Part shown: positions 27,839 to 35,996 of the stretch, piece by piece | How the letters are laid out: each line of letters starts with the position of its first letter | Numbering within the stretch: the stretch's first letter is position 1 | Assembly: GCA_012517065.1 (NCBI GenBank) | Contig: JAAYVR010000015.1 | Span: forward strand, 1 to 64,000 | DNA: 64,000 nucleotides | Source of the DNA: Verrucomicrobiota bacterium | GTDB lineage: Bacteria; Verrucomicrobiota; Verrucomicrobiia; Limisphaerales; J093 | Reading direction: 5' to 3' | The notes under the pieces: generated by a model | The model's database searches: none | Told to the model about the DNA's origin: nothing | What the model saw: the letters and a program-made list of their open reading frames with translations, nothing else | Made by a program: the position numbers and the translations under genes

Positions 27839-29407
27839 ATGACGAACAACAAGGTGTCTGGCATTTACCCGAGGTTGCAGTTGGCGTACCTGCTGCAATT
27901 TGCGATTTGGGGAAGTTGGTCTTTGGCTCTTGGGGGTTACCTGAACGGAAAAATGAGCGGGTCGCACATCGGGTACCTTTACATGGCGATCCCATGGGGT
28001 GCAATCATCGCACCAATGTTTATCGGGCCGATAGCGGACCGATATTTTTCTGCGCAAAAGATGCTTGGGCTGTTGCACCTGATTTCGGGGTCGGCCCTGC
28101 TGGCCTGTGGGTTTGTTTGCGCCAGTGCAGAAGCGAGAGCGGCCGGGGGTGCAGTGGTGGTCCCATTTGGTCCGCTGATGGTCTTGATGCTTCTGTCAGG
28201 GATTTGTTACATGCCATCAATCCCGCTGATCAACACTGTGGTTTTCAAGCATATTCCGGATTCAGCGTCAGCGCCCAAGGTTTTCATATTCGGCACATTG
28301 GGCTGGATTTTGGTTAATCTGGTGGTCGAGGTTTTCGCAGGGGGCGCTGCGAGGCCGACATTCTTCTTCATAGGGGGCGCGTGCGGTATTCTCTTGGGGC
28401 TGTATTCGTTCACTCTTCCTGACACACCACCCAAAGGCGCGTCAAAGGAAGGCAAAACGGACGTTTTCGGGTTGGGCGCATTGGCAATGTTCAAATCGCC
28501 TGTGTTTACCATTTTTGTTCTTTCCGCGTTCATGGTGAGCATATTTGGCAGCAACTATTTCTTCCCCTCCGTGGTTGCCTACCTGAGCGAGTACGGTTAC
28601 CCGGCGCCGGTGGCTCTGACCACGCTAAACCAGGTTTCGGAGCTTTTTTTCATGGCGATCCTCGCATTTTGTGTTGCTCGCATCGGGCTGAAGTGGGTGC
28701 TTGTTATTGGCATGAGCGCGTGGGCGGTGCGGTATTTCATCTTCACGTTTGAGGGATTCCAATTTGCATTGATCGGGCTTCTTTGTCACGGGATGGCCTA
28801 TGCGTTTCTCTATGCCGCGGCCTACATGTTTGGCGATCGAGTTGCGCCGTCCCATCTCAAGGCCAGCGTCCAGAGTCTGCTGGCATTTCTGTTGCTCGGA
28901 ATCGGACAGGTGCTGAGCGGAGCTCTGTTCGGCTATCAAATTGAGCGATGCGCCCCTGCAGTCACCAAGACCGTCGCAGTCGAACCCGGCCAGGCTCCAA
29001 AGGCTCTGCCGCCGTGGCATGTCCCCGAAATGGAAACCTCGGCGTGGAGATATCTTGATTTGGCAAAGTCGGTAAAATACCTGCTCGGCGACAAAGCTGT
29101 TTTCAATCTTGGCGAACACCTGGGCAAATACACGAAAGCGGATGGCACTGTTGACCTCGACAAGCTTCCGGAAACGTGGGAAGCGGGCGGTGTTAAATAC
29201 AGCAAAGCCGAGTTAAAGGCCACCCTCGACAAGATCGGCACTGCGGTCACTCGCGACAAATACTTGCAGGCCCAAAGACACAACTGGAAAGGATTCTTCA
29301 TCCCGCCTGCGATATTTGTTTTGTTCTGGGTCGTTCTGTTCGCGCTTTTGGGCAAGGAACCTCCAAAAGCCGAGCCCGAGCCTGCAAAGCAACCAGCCGC
29401 GGCTTGA
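27839..29407 (+). CDS. MFS nucleoside:H+ symporter-type transporter
   Basis: This 522-residue membrane protein has about twelve hydrophobic helices. Its opening, LAYLLQFAIWGSWSLALGGYL, is typical of the nucleoside:proton symporter family (NupG/XapB), as is the FGTLGWILVNLVV segment. A long hydrophilic insertion (about residues 375-480) before the last helix is larger than in NupG and is likely a periplasmic or cytoplasmic loop. The start at 27839 has a good SD (gaggag six bases upstream). Its stop is directly adjacent to the convergent LamG gene at 29408. The substrate is probably a nucleoside, but a sugar cannot be excluded. Confidence 0.82.
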   Translation: MTNNKVSGIYPRLQLAYLLQFAIWGSWSLALGGYLNGKMSGSHIGYLYMAIPWGAIIAPMFIGPIADRYFSAQKMLGLLHLISGSALLACGFVCASAEARAAGGAVVVPFGPLMVLMLLSGICYMPSIPLINTVVFKHIPDSASAPKVFIFGTLGWILVNLVVEVFAGGAARPTFFFIGGACGILLGLYSFTLPDTPPKGASKEGKTDVFGLGALAMFKSPVFTIFVLSAFMVSIFGSNYFFPSVVAYLSEYGYPAPVALTTLNQVSELFFMAILAFCVARIGLKWVLVIGMSAWAVRYFIFTFEGFQFALIGLLCHGMAYAFLYAAAYMFGDRVAPSHLKASVQSLLAFLLLGIGQVLSGALFGYQIERCAPAVTKTVAVEPGQAPKALPPWHVPEMETSAWRYLDLAKSVKYLLGDKAVFNLGEHLGKYTKADGTVDLDKLPETWEAGGVKYSKAELKATLDKIGTAVTRDKYLQAQRHNWKGFFIPPAIFVLFWVVLFALLGKEPPKAEPEPAKQPAAA

Positions 29408-30904
29408 TCAATCCGGCCCGGCGCGATACAGCTCTTGAATTGCTTCGGTGCTGATGGCGCAGCCGTAAATACGCACGTCGTCGATCCACCCGTCAAAATG
29501 GTGTTGGCGCTCAGACATGCTTGCACCGATAACAACATTGGCGACCGGAGTTGACAGTATCTCGCCGGCGGCAGACATGGCATCGTCTTCAACGCCGTCC
29601 ACGTAAAGCGCAGCGCGCAGGCCATCATAGGTCGCTGCGATGTGGTGCCATTGACCGTCGGCCACCGGCCGTTTTGAAACCAGGACTACTTGGTTTGTCT
29701 TACTGCTGGTCTCTGGCTTCGGCCCAACCAAAACGAACCGGACGGCGTCACGTTCGCCGTTGCGTTCGATACGCCATGCGTTGTCTGATCTGTTGATGAT
29801 CGCCTGGTTCGGCTTGTCGAACTCGCGCACTTTCATCCATACCGAAACAGTCATTTCACTGCGGCAATCCATCGCGGGCGAGGATTTACAATCGACGTAA
29901 CCTCTTGACCCATTAAGTTCTATAGCGCCGCCGAACCTGCCTTTCCCGGGCGCCCACATTACAGGACCTCGAAGCTGTGCCGTATGCCAGCAACCGGACG
30001 CATCGGGAACCTCAGTGCCGGTTGTTTCTTCGAACTTCCACCAAGCCACCAACCCGGTCGTACGAAAAGCCGCAACCCTGCCCGATACAACCCTGCCCCG
30101 AGCAGGCACGGCATCGACCCGCCAATAGTACGTCGTGTCGGGCTTAAGCTCCGATAGTTCAAACCGGAGCTGATCTGTCGTTCCGATCCGCCTGAGTGCG
30201 TCGGCGCCGATTCCGAGATAAACACTGTACGCGCTCGCATCAGGGACGGGGGTCCATTCGAGCGCTGTTCGTCTTATCCCAACGCCGGTGGAACCGTCTT
30301 CGGGCTTGAGTGGTGCGGCACGTGCTGATACAGCTTCGCGAAAGACGACCTCGCTGATACCAACGGCTGAACCGGTCCCGAATGACACGAGGTTCTCGAA
30401 TCGGACTTTTCGTGCCTTGACACCGTTCAATCGCAGGACGGTCCGCTGATCATAATCGGGGTTTCCTTCGGCTTCAGTGAACTCGGCGCCGGCCAAAGCT
30501 GTCTCCCACGTCGAACCGTCAGTTGAGACTCTGATGTCGGCACGGCGAACGCCATTTGTTGTTTGCCACGGATCGTTGAAGTTCCAAATCTCGATAGAGG
30601 CCAAAGGCACGGCCTCGGGCAACTCGAACTCGACGAACAAATCAGGCGCGCGCTGCGCCATCCACATGTTTCTCTTCTCGCAATCGTGCTCGAAAAGCCC
30701 GTCGCCGTCCGTGTCGGCCAAACCAGAGCCATCGGCAATGGCGGCGACATTCACACCAGATTCAGGCGCGTTGGCTCGAACGCTCGAAACCCGCACTTTC
30801 GGATTCGCAGTTGTGGGTTTGCGATCCCGCGCCTTTAGCGCAACCGGCTGTTTGAGTACAACAAAAGGAGTGTCGAACTCGAGAGTTGCCGTAACAGGAC
30901 GCAC
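29408..30904 (-). CDS. LamG-like jellyroll protein, likely downstream part of a gene split by an in-frame TGA
   Basis: The 498-residue ORF has no signal peptide and starts with a GTG inside an already coding frame. Directly upstream the same frame runs GGVCALSWREPKNVV back to the TGA (30947-30949) that ends the preceding ORF, without any shift. Visible parts are a discoidin/F5-8-like segment (IEIWNFNDPW, DIRVSTDGSTWE, about residues 100-180), a fibronectin-III-like region (YSVYLG...YYWRVDA), and a C-terminal LamG/concanavalin fold (VAWWKFEETTGTEVPDASG ... QWHHIAATYDGLRAALYVDG ... GWIDDVRIY). I infer that it was or is one polypeptide with 30947-32116, produced either by recoding or no longer at all. 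It would bind carbohydrate outside the cell. Confidence 0.75.
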   Translation of the reverse strand: MRPVTATLEFDTPFVVLKQPVALKARDRKPTTANPKVRVSSVRANAPESGVNVAAIADGSGLADTDGDGLFEHDCEKRNMWMAQRAPDLFVEFELPEAVPLASIEIWNFNDPWQTTNGVRRADIRVSTDGSTWETALAGAEFTEAEGNPDYDQRTVLRLNGVKARKVRFENLVSFGTGSAVGISEVVFREAVSARAAPLKPEDGSTGVGIRRTALEWTPVPDASAYSVYLGIGADALRRIGTTDQLRFELSELKPDTTYYWRVDAVPARGRVVSGRVAAFRTTGLVAWWKFEETTGTEVPDASGCWHTAQLRGPVMWAPGKGRFGGAIELNGSRGYVDCKSSPAMDCRSEMTVSVWMKVREFDKPNQAIINRSDNAWRIERNGERDAVRFVLVGPKPETSSKTNQVVLVSKRPVADGQWHHIAATYDGLRAALYVDGVEDDAMSAAGEILSTPVANVVIGASMSERQHHFDGWIDDVRIYGCAISTEAIQELYRAGPD

Positions 30905-30915
30905 AACGTTCTTTG

Positions 30916-30949
30916 GCTCTCGCCATGAGAGCGCACAAACGCCGCCTCA
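30916..30949 (-). other. In-frame TGA followed by a 6-bp hairpin (possible recoding site or nonsense mutation)
   Basis: The TGA at 30949-30947 is in frame with coding sequence on both sides. Fourteen bases later GCTCTC (30932-30927) and GAGAGC (30921-30916) form a perfect stem with loop ATGGC. The loop lies 20 bases after the TGA, within the range used by bacterial SECIS elements. The expected G in the first two loop positions is absent. TGA would replace TGC, TGT or TGG, giving a possible UGGVC motif. Confidence 0.4.
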
Positions 30950-32116
30950 CCCAAATTGGAACGAACTGACCTTGCGATAAGTGCCATCAACGCTTGCAAG
31001 GACAAGCTTGGGCGGCTGTGGGCGTTGCTTGTTTCGCAGCACAGTAACCGATTCCCCGAGCCGGCCCTGCAACTTCAGACCAACTGAGATGGGGTCTTTG
31101 GCACTCTTTGCTTCCGTGACTTCAAGGATCGAAAGAACCGGTTCACCGATGTCGAATCGAACGCTCTGATCCACCCCCAGCGCAAATCGTCCGTTTGCGC
31201 CGAAATCATCGCCAACCAACTGCCACGTCGCTCCCTTGTTGTCCTTGCGTTCGATTGTCCAGGACAGAATCTGGTAGGTTCCTGCGGGGAGTGTGAAACT
31301 GCCATTAGATGGGTTGCGAGTGAAGTGACCCGTTGGACCAGCGGCGGTAAACTCGGAGATCGTTTCAGGCACGGTGACGGTCCCAAACTTGATGTCGCGA
31401 GCCTTTTCGACCTTTACGAAAGCACCGTCACGCGCAACTTCTATCCTGAACAATTGGCCATCGACCTCAACCAGCCGCCCCAGGTAACGATCGATCCTCT
31501 GATCAGTTTCCGTTGCTTTGTCGGGACTCAGAATCAGCCTGTCTGTATCTGCGGTGTCCCACCCGATGTCATCGAATGCACCGTTAACGTTGCTGTCCAC
31601 CAATCTGACCCGATATTTCTTGCCGCCAAAGTCAACATCACCCTCATACCAGCAAGCCGAACTGATATAGACACGGTCATACTGGTAATAGCGGACAATA
31701 ACGTGGTACGTCACCGGCCCGTCCTCGGTTTGGAAAACGACACGAGCCGGATCGAAAATGGCGGCGTAAGCGCTGACATCGCCCGAAACGGCCGGATCGT
31801 CATCGAGCCGCCCGTTGCCATTCGAATCAATGAAAAGCTTGTTGGGAATCCCACGCTTGGTCGTTCTGTCGAGGCAAATCCAGCGGAACCCGGCTTTGTC
31901 CATCGGCGTTTTCCAACGCGCGAACACAGGCTTGCCTTGAAGTTGCGGCAAAGCCAGATTCGGCGGCTGGTTGGTCAGCAGAACGATCCACTGATAAGCC
32001 GGAGCTTCATCGCACGTGTGGTATTGCAGCCATTGCTCCGGTTGGGCAAAAAGACGACACGCAAACCAAAGGAGTGCACAGCTACCCCATACGCACGCTG
32101 CTCGGCGCAAGTTCAC
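30947..32116 (-). CDS. Secreted protein of unknown function, upstream part of the TGA-split gene
   Basis: I start it at the GTG at 32116 (VNLRRAACVWGSCALLWFACRLFAQ), which gives a compact signal peptide and 389 residues; the track start is a TTG at 32152. The mature part contains IDSNGNGRLDDD and DSNVNGAFDD, calcium-binding-like D-x-N/D-x-N-G loops, followed by beta-rich sequence. The final domain appears cut off at VSSFQFG by the TGA and seems to continue in the next ORF as GGVCALSWREPKNVVRP. No known family was recognised. Either the two ORFs are one recoded protein, or the gene is decaying, or the base is a sequencing error. Confidence 0.75.
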   Translation of the reverse strand: MNLRRAACVWGSCALLWFACRLFAQPEQWLQYHTCDEAPAYQWIVLLTNQPPNLALPQLQGKPVFARWKTPMDKAGFRWICLDRTTKRGIPNKLFIDSNGNGRLDDDPAVSGDVSAYAAIFDPARVVFQTEDGPVTYHVIVRYYQYDRVYISSACWYEGDVDFGGKKYRVRLVDSNVNGAFDDIGWDTADTDRLILSPDKATETDQRIDRYLGRLVEVDGQLFRIEVARDGAFVKVEKARDIKFGTVTVPETISEFTAAGPTGHFTRNPSNGSFTLPAGTYQILSWTIERKDNKGATWQLVGDDFGANGRFALGVDQSVRFDIGEPVLSILEVTEAKSAKDPISVGLKLQGRLGESVTVLRNKQRPQPPKLVLASVDGTYRKVSSFQFG

Positions 32117-32206
32117 TTTATGATTACTACCATAGTTCGCCCCGTTACGCAATAGGACCGAAATAAGTTCATCGCCGGGCAGCCCACCAGCAGCAAGAAC
32201 CGCCCG

Positions 32207-32827
32207 TCAAAACCTGCTCTGTGGCATGGTCCCCAGAAGCTTGAAAAGCAACCATGCCGCCGCCGCGAGAAACCCCAGCGCAATAACCCCCGCAATCCAC
32301 TTGAACAATCGGGCTTGAAATCTAATTCGCTCCGTCTGCGCATACTGTTCCTCCTGAAGCCGAGCGAGTTGTGCAGTCAGGTGCTCAGGCAATGCCGGTC
32401 CCTCGCGCAAAACGAGTGTAAGCCATCTGCCCGAACCATCACCGAATGCCTTTGGCAAAGTCACCAGTTCGTCGTTGTCCGGCTGCCGAAACCCGGCTGA
32501 TCGCCAAAAACCGGTTACAATGCCTTTCATCCAAAGCCGTTCGCACCCGTGGTTGCGCGCCAAAACAAGAAGCTTCTCCCACAAGAAGGGACGCACCTGT
32601 TCTTCCTGGTGCGCAGAGGAAAAGGATTCGCCGTAAATGAGCCCGTGCGCCCCCGAGACTCGCAAACCCATCGTACCGACAAGAACCCCGTCAGGTCGCA
32701 CCACGACCTGAAAATCTGTCAGGTGCTTTTCAAGATCCAGCACAGGCAGGCACGCAGTCTCCCACAGGCCCCGCAGCACGGGCAAATCATCCAGATTTGC
32801 TCTGCGAATCGAATACTCGCTTTGCAT
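32207..32827 (-). CDS. GNAT-like acetyltransferase domain with C-terminal membrane helix
   Basis: The ATG at 32827 (MQSEYSIRRANLDDLP) gives 206 residues and has a gagaggcg SD-like stretch upstream; the track start at 32875 adds 16 atypical residues. YSIRRANLDDLPVLRGLWE is a typical GNAT opening, and GVLVGTMGLRV and ERLWMKGIVTGFWRSAGF match later parts of the fold, although the acetyl-CoA loop (Q/RxxGxG/A) is not clear. A C-terminal hydrophobic helix (WIAGVIALGFLAAAAWLLFKLL) would anchor it facing the cytoplasm. The target is unknown. It lies downstream of the divergent FHA gene and upstream of the TGA-split gene, all on the minus strand. Confidence 0.7.
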   Translation of the reverse strand: MQSEYSIRRANLDDLPVLRGLWETACLPVLDLEKHLTDFQVVVRPDGVLVGTMGLRVSGAHGLIYGESFSSAHQEEQVRPFLWEKLLVLARNHGCERLWMKGIVTGFWRSAGFRQPDNDELVTLPKAFGDGSGRWLTLVLREGPALPEHLTAQLARLQEEQYAQTERIRFQARLFKWIAGVIALGFLAAAAWLLFKLLGTMPQSRF

Positions 32828-32996
32828 CAACGCCTCTCGCCTGCAACGTCCCGCCCCGGCACGGCCGGAAAACATCAGCGCAACAGAAATCTACATAACT
32901 TGACGCGACAATGCCCATTTCCATTCAGCGTGGAGCACCCCGGAGACGCATTACCCCAGAATCAAAGACACACTATCATCTTCACACCTGCTGTCT

Positions 32997-33608
32997 TCAA
33001 TTCCCCTGCTTGTTTTTCTTGAACTGGATTTTGATTGTGTCCAGCAACCTGCTGGCAAACGATTTGCGCTTCGGGGGCGCCGCAACGCCTGTCACCGGCT
33101 GGCAGGAGCCGCTGCACGCCGGACAAAAGAGGCGCGATTTCCCGCCCACCAAGTGCAGCTCGCGCACACAAGCCTCACAATACATTCGACCGCATTGAGT
33201 GCACTTGAGCACAGCCTCGATGCCGGGATGGTTAATACAAGCGGGGCGACCGTCATCAAGCGTCGTCTGGACGGGTTCGGCAGGTTTCGGCAACGGAGGA
33301 ATGGATATCTCGGCAGGCAACACAGAAAGCCGCATCTCCATGCTGCCAAGCATCAGCACCTGGCCATTTCTGATCTCGGCGTCGAGTACGCGCCGGTTGT
33401 CAATCCATGTGCCATTTGTTGAGCCCAAATCACGAACGCGAACAGAGAAGTCCGTGACAATGACCTCGCAGTGCCTGGCCGAAACAGTGACATCGTTCAA
33501 AACGAAGTCATTGGCTTCCGCGCGCCCAAGAAAATTGGACCCCCGTTGCAACTCGAGTTCATCGCCCTTTTGAGCGCCGTTCAATATGATCAGCCGGGCT
33601 GTGGCCAT
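32997..33608 (-). CDS. FHA-domain protein with zinc-binding cysteine cluster
   Basis: I start it at the ATG at 33608 (MATARLIILNGAQKG), giving 203 residues; the track start adds 35 unlike residues. Residues 1-95 are an FHA domain with the phosphothreonine-binding signatures LGRAEANDFVLNDVTVSARHCEV and DLGSTNGTWI. Residues about 125-175 hold a B-box-like metal site (CINHPGIEAVLKCTQCGRMYCEACV ... FCPACSGSC). The C-terminus is basic. FHA proteins read Ser/Thr kinase signals. The gene diverges from the secretin operon at 33924, so a regulatory link to that secretion or pilus machine is a reasonable inference. No kinase lies in the window. Confidence 0.85.
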   Translation of the reverse strand: MATARLIILNGAQKGDELELQRGSNFLGRAEANDFVLNDVTVSARHCEVIVTDFSVRVRDLGSTNGTWIDNRRVLDAEIRNGQVLMLGSMEMRLSVLPAEISIPPLPKPAEPVQTTLDDGRPACINHPGIEAVLKCTQCGRMYCEACVRELHLVGGKSRLFCPACSGSCQPVTGVAAPPKRKSFASRLLDTIKIQFKKNKQGN

Positions 33609-33923
33609 ATAACTCACTTGTTTTGCTGCTCGAAATGATACTACCATAATGCACCTTAACCGCAACTGCAGAGAATCGGGATCAAGACGGACCAGACCAT
33701 TGCAAATTGACAACGGCCCTCAACACCCGCGCACGAACTTAAGGCTGGCATAAACCAAGCAGTGTCGGTATGGTCAATAAATGAACTCGGCCAACCAGGC
33801 TTCTTGGGCGACTGGCACATGATTGCGCGAACGGGAATGCACGTGTGGTTGCAGTAGCGCCTTGCGTCCCAGTTCCCTGTGCGGTTGCTTTGAAGACAAG
33901 GCAGTCGAACGCCGTCCATTAAC
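33609..33923. other. Divergent intergenic region between FHA and secretin genes
   Basis: These 315 bases should hold promoters for both flanking genes, but I could not assign boxes. The only feature I note is atgatactaccataat at 33635-33649, which resembles atgattactaccatagt just upstream of the gene starting at 32116. Confidence 0.4.
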
Positions 33924-35996
33924 ATGATTATGGCTAGAGCAAGCGGTTATGCGCGGGCAACAGCCGCAGTGGCGGCCTGCGCCATAGTCATTTCTTTGCT
34001 CACTTCGTGCCAGAACCAGAAGGTTACCGGTGGAAGCAGTGTCAAGTACCCGCCTCCTCCAGCAGCAGAGACGTCTGACAGCCAATCACCCCCCCCGAAC
34101 AAGACCTCCGCAAAGCAGCAAAAGCAGAAGTCAAAACAGGCCCCTGTCAAATACAGCACAAGCTACGAAAACGAAATCAAAGAGGTATTTGATCTCGCTG
34201 AAAAAGGGGATTGGGACGCAGCCGAGAACCGCGCAAACGCCCTTTACGCAAGGGAACCCCGGGACCCGGCTGTTCAACGCCTCCGCGAATGGGTCAGAAA
34301 ACGGCGTGAGCAAAGCCGTGAACGCGCAATCGAAGACCGCATAAGGACCCTTGACGCCCGCGATTCAGTTTTTAATCCAACACTCAAGAGTCTTGCGACC
34401 GAAAAGAAAGACCGCGGTCTTCCGCCCAGAAAAGACGTTCGGGACGCGGTTCAGCAAATAGAAGCCACACCTTATATACCGCCGACCTATGGCAAGACGA
34501 ACATATTGGCAGACACCGGGCTGCTTTTTGATTTCGAATCCCGCCAAGGTCGAATGTCCAAAATCTTGGATAAAGAGATTTCCGTTCACCTCGACGACGC
34601 CACACTCGAATCAATCATTTTCACAATCGGCCAGGCTGAAGGAATCAATTTTGTCGCTGACAAGTCCTTGCCTGCATTCCAGACGAAAATGAGCATCAAC
34701 ATGCATCGAGTTAAGCTATCCGAATTCCTGCGTTACGTGTCGCGAAACCTCGACCTTCAATTCCAGGTGGGCGACGATCTTGTCTGGATAGTCGATGCCA
34801 AGGACCCGAAGAAGATAATGGAAGAAACACGATTCTACCGCTTGCGCAAAGGCTTTATCCTCCCCGCCCAACTTGGGCCAAGCGAGGTGGTCCGCACCGA
34901 AACCAGGGCGCAAAACGCCGTCACAGTCACCGAAGTCCAGAAGGTCGATAGATTCGTAAACGACCTGGCGCCGCCCACGCCATCCATCGAGCGCGCAATC
35001 ACAAACTTCTTCACCGGCAAGTACCAGATCGACTACGAACGGAACATCATAGTTGCGCGTGGCACACGCGAACAGTTGGACGTGCTCGAGCAGATAATCA
35101 AGGAATTCGATCAACCAATCCAGCAGGTGCTCATCGAGGCAAGGTTTATTACTGTGACTCAGGGCGCATTTCTGCGCCTCGGAGTTATTTGGGGATCAAA
35201 AGGTGGCGACCTTGTTGTTGAAGCGCCCGCTGATCAACTTGGCATGGCGAAGCTGCCCGTTTCCTCTGCTTTCACATGGAATTGGACGAACGTTTTTGGC
35301 GTGCCGGATTTGTCGGCCGTTCTGACAGCACTCGAACAGTCAGGCGAAAGCCAGGAACTCAGCGCCCCACGTCTCACCGTTCTCAACAACCTGCCCGCAA
35401 CCATCTCCGACGGCAAAGTGCAGTACTACTATGAAGAGTACCAGGTGAAAACCACCATACTCGAGCGCCGTTCGTCATCCCAACTCGTGCCAGCCGGAAA
35501 ACCCACCAAGATCACCGCCGGCGCTTCGTTGGAAGTCCTGGCAAGCATAGGCGGCGACGGAAAAACCGTGCTGCTTGCTCTGAATCCGAAGGTGAATTCG
35601 GACGTGCAACTCACACCTTTCATGACAATCACTGACACCGACGACACCGGCAAAGTTGTCAGCAAAGTGGATATTCGCCTTCCGGAGTACCGCACCCAAG
35701 ACCTCGCAACGCGCGTGGCCGTCCAGTCCGGCCAAACGGTCGTCATGGGCGGTGTCCTCGAACGTCAGCAGAATACGTATGTCGAGTCAGTTCCAGTACT
35801 CGGCAACCTGCCGATTATTGGCCCAATTTTCAGGCGCCGAACCGAGATTGACCGGCCCCGGTACCTGTTGATTTTTGTCACGGCTACCATTTTGTCCGAA
35901 ACCGGCGAGTACGTTATTTACACACAGGAACCTTCAACCCAAAACCGTCCAACACCACGACCGGACGAGCAGGCAACCCCGGCACAGACTCCGTAA
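33924..35996 (+). CDS. Secretin (GspD/PilQ-type outer-membrane channel), lipoprotein
   Basis: This 690-residue protein forms the outer-membrane ring of a type II secretion or type IV pilus machine. The signal peptide ends in a lipobox (ISLLTSC, Cys29), so it is lipidated and may need no separate pilotin. Residues about 200-300 form a secretin N-terminal region (ISVHLDDATLESIIFTIGQAEGINFVADK). The C-terminal secretin domain carries QQVLIEARFITV and the signature VPVLGNLPIIGPIFRR near residue 622. A Pro/Lys/Gln-rich linker follows the lipobox. Start codons at 33924 and 33930 are both possible. Its stop overlaps the next start (TAATG), so it is coupled to the PilM-PilN gene. This is the first gene of the operon. 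Confidence 0.93.
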   Translation: MIMARASGYARATAAVAACAIVISLLTSCQNQKVTGGSSVKYPPPPAAETSDSQSPPPNKTSAKQQKQKSKQAPVKYSTSYENEIKEVFDLAEKGDWDAAENRANALYAREPRDPAVQRLREWVRKRREQSRERAIEDRIRTLDARDSVFNPTLKSLATEKKDRGLPPRKDVRDAVQQIEATPYIPPTYGKTNILADTGLLFDFESRQGRMSKILDKEISVHLDDATLESIIFTIGQAEGINFVADKSLPAFQTKMSINMHRVKLSEFLRYVSRNLDLQFQVGDDLVWIVDAKDPKKIMEETRFYRLRKGFILPAQLGPSEVVRTETRAQNAVTVTEVQKVDRFVNDLAPPTPSIERAITNFFTGKYQIDYERNIIVARGTREQLDVLEQIIKEFDQPIQQVLIEARFITVTQGAFLRLGVIWGSKGGDLVVEAPADQLGMAKLPVSSAFTWNWTNVFGVPDLSAVLTALEQSGESQELSAPRLTVLNNLPATISDGKVQYYYEEYQVKTTILERRSSSQLVPAGKPTKITAGASLEVLASIGGDGKTVLLALNPKVNSDVQLTPFMTITDTDDTGKVVSKVDIRLPEYRTQDLATRVAVQSGQTVVMGGVLERQQNTYVESVPVLGNLPIIGPIFRRRTEIDRPRYLLIFVTATILSETGEYVIYTQEPSTQNRPTPRPDEQATPAQTP

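Noticed and set aside
30916-30949. Hairpin after the TGA read as a transcription terminator
   Set aside because: The stem is short and followed by CAAAG rather than a T run, and coding-like sequence continues in frame.
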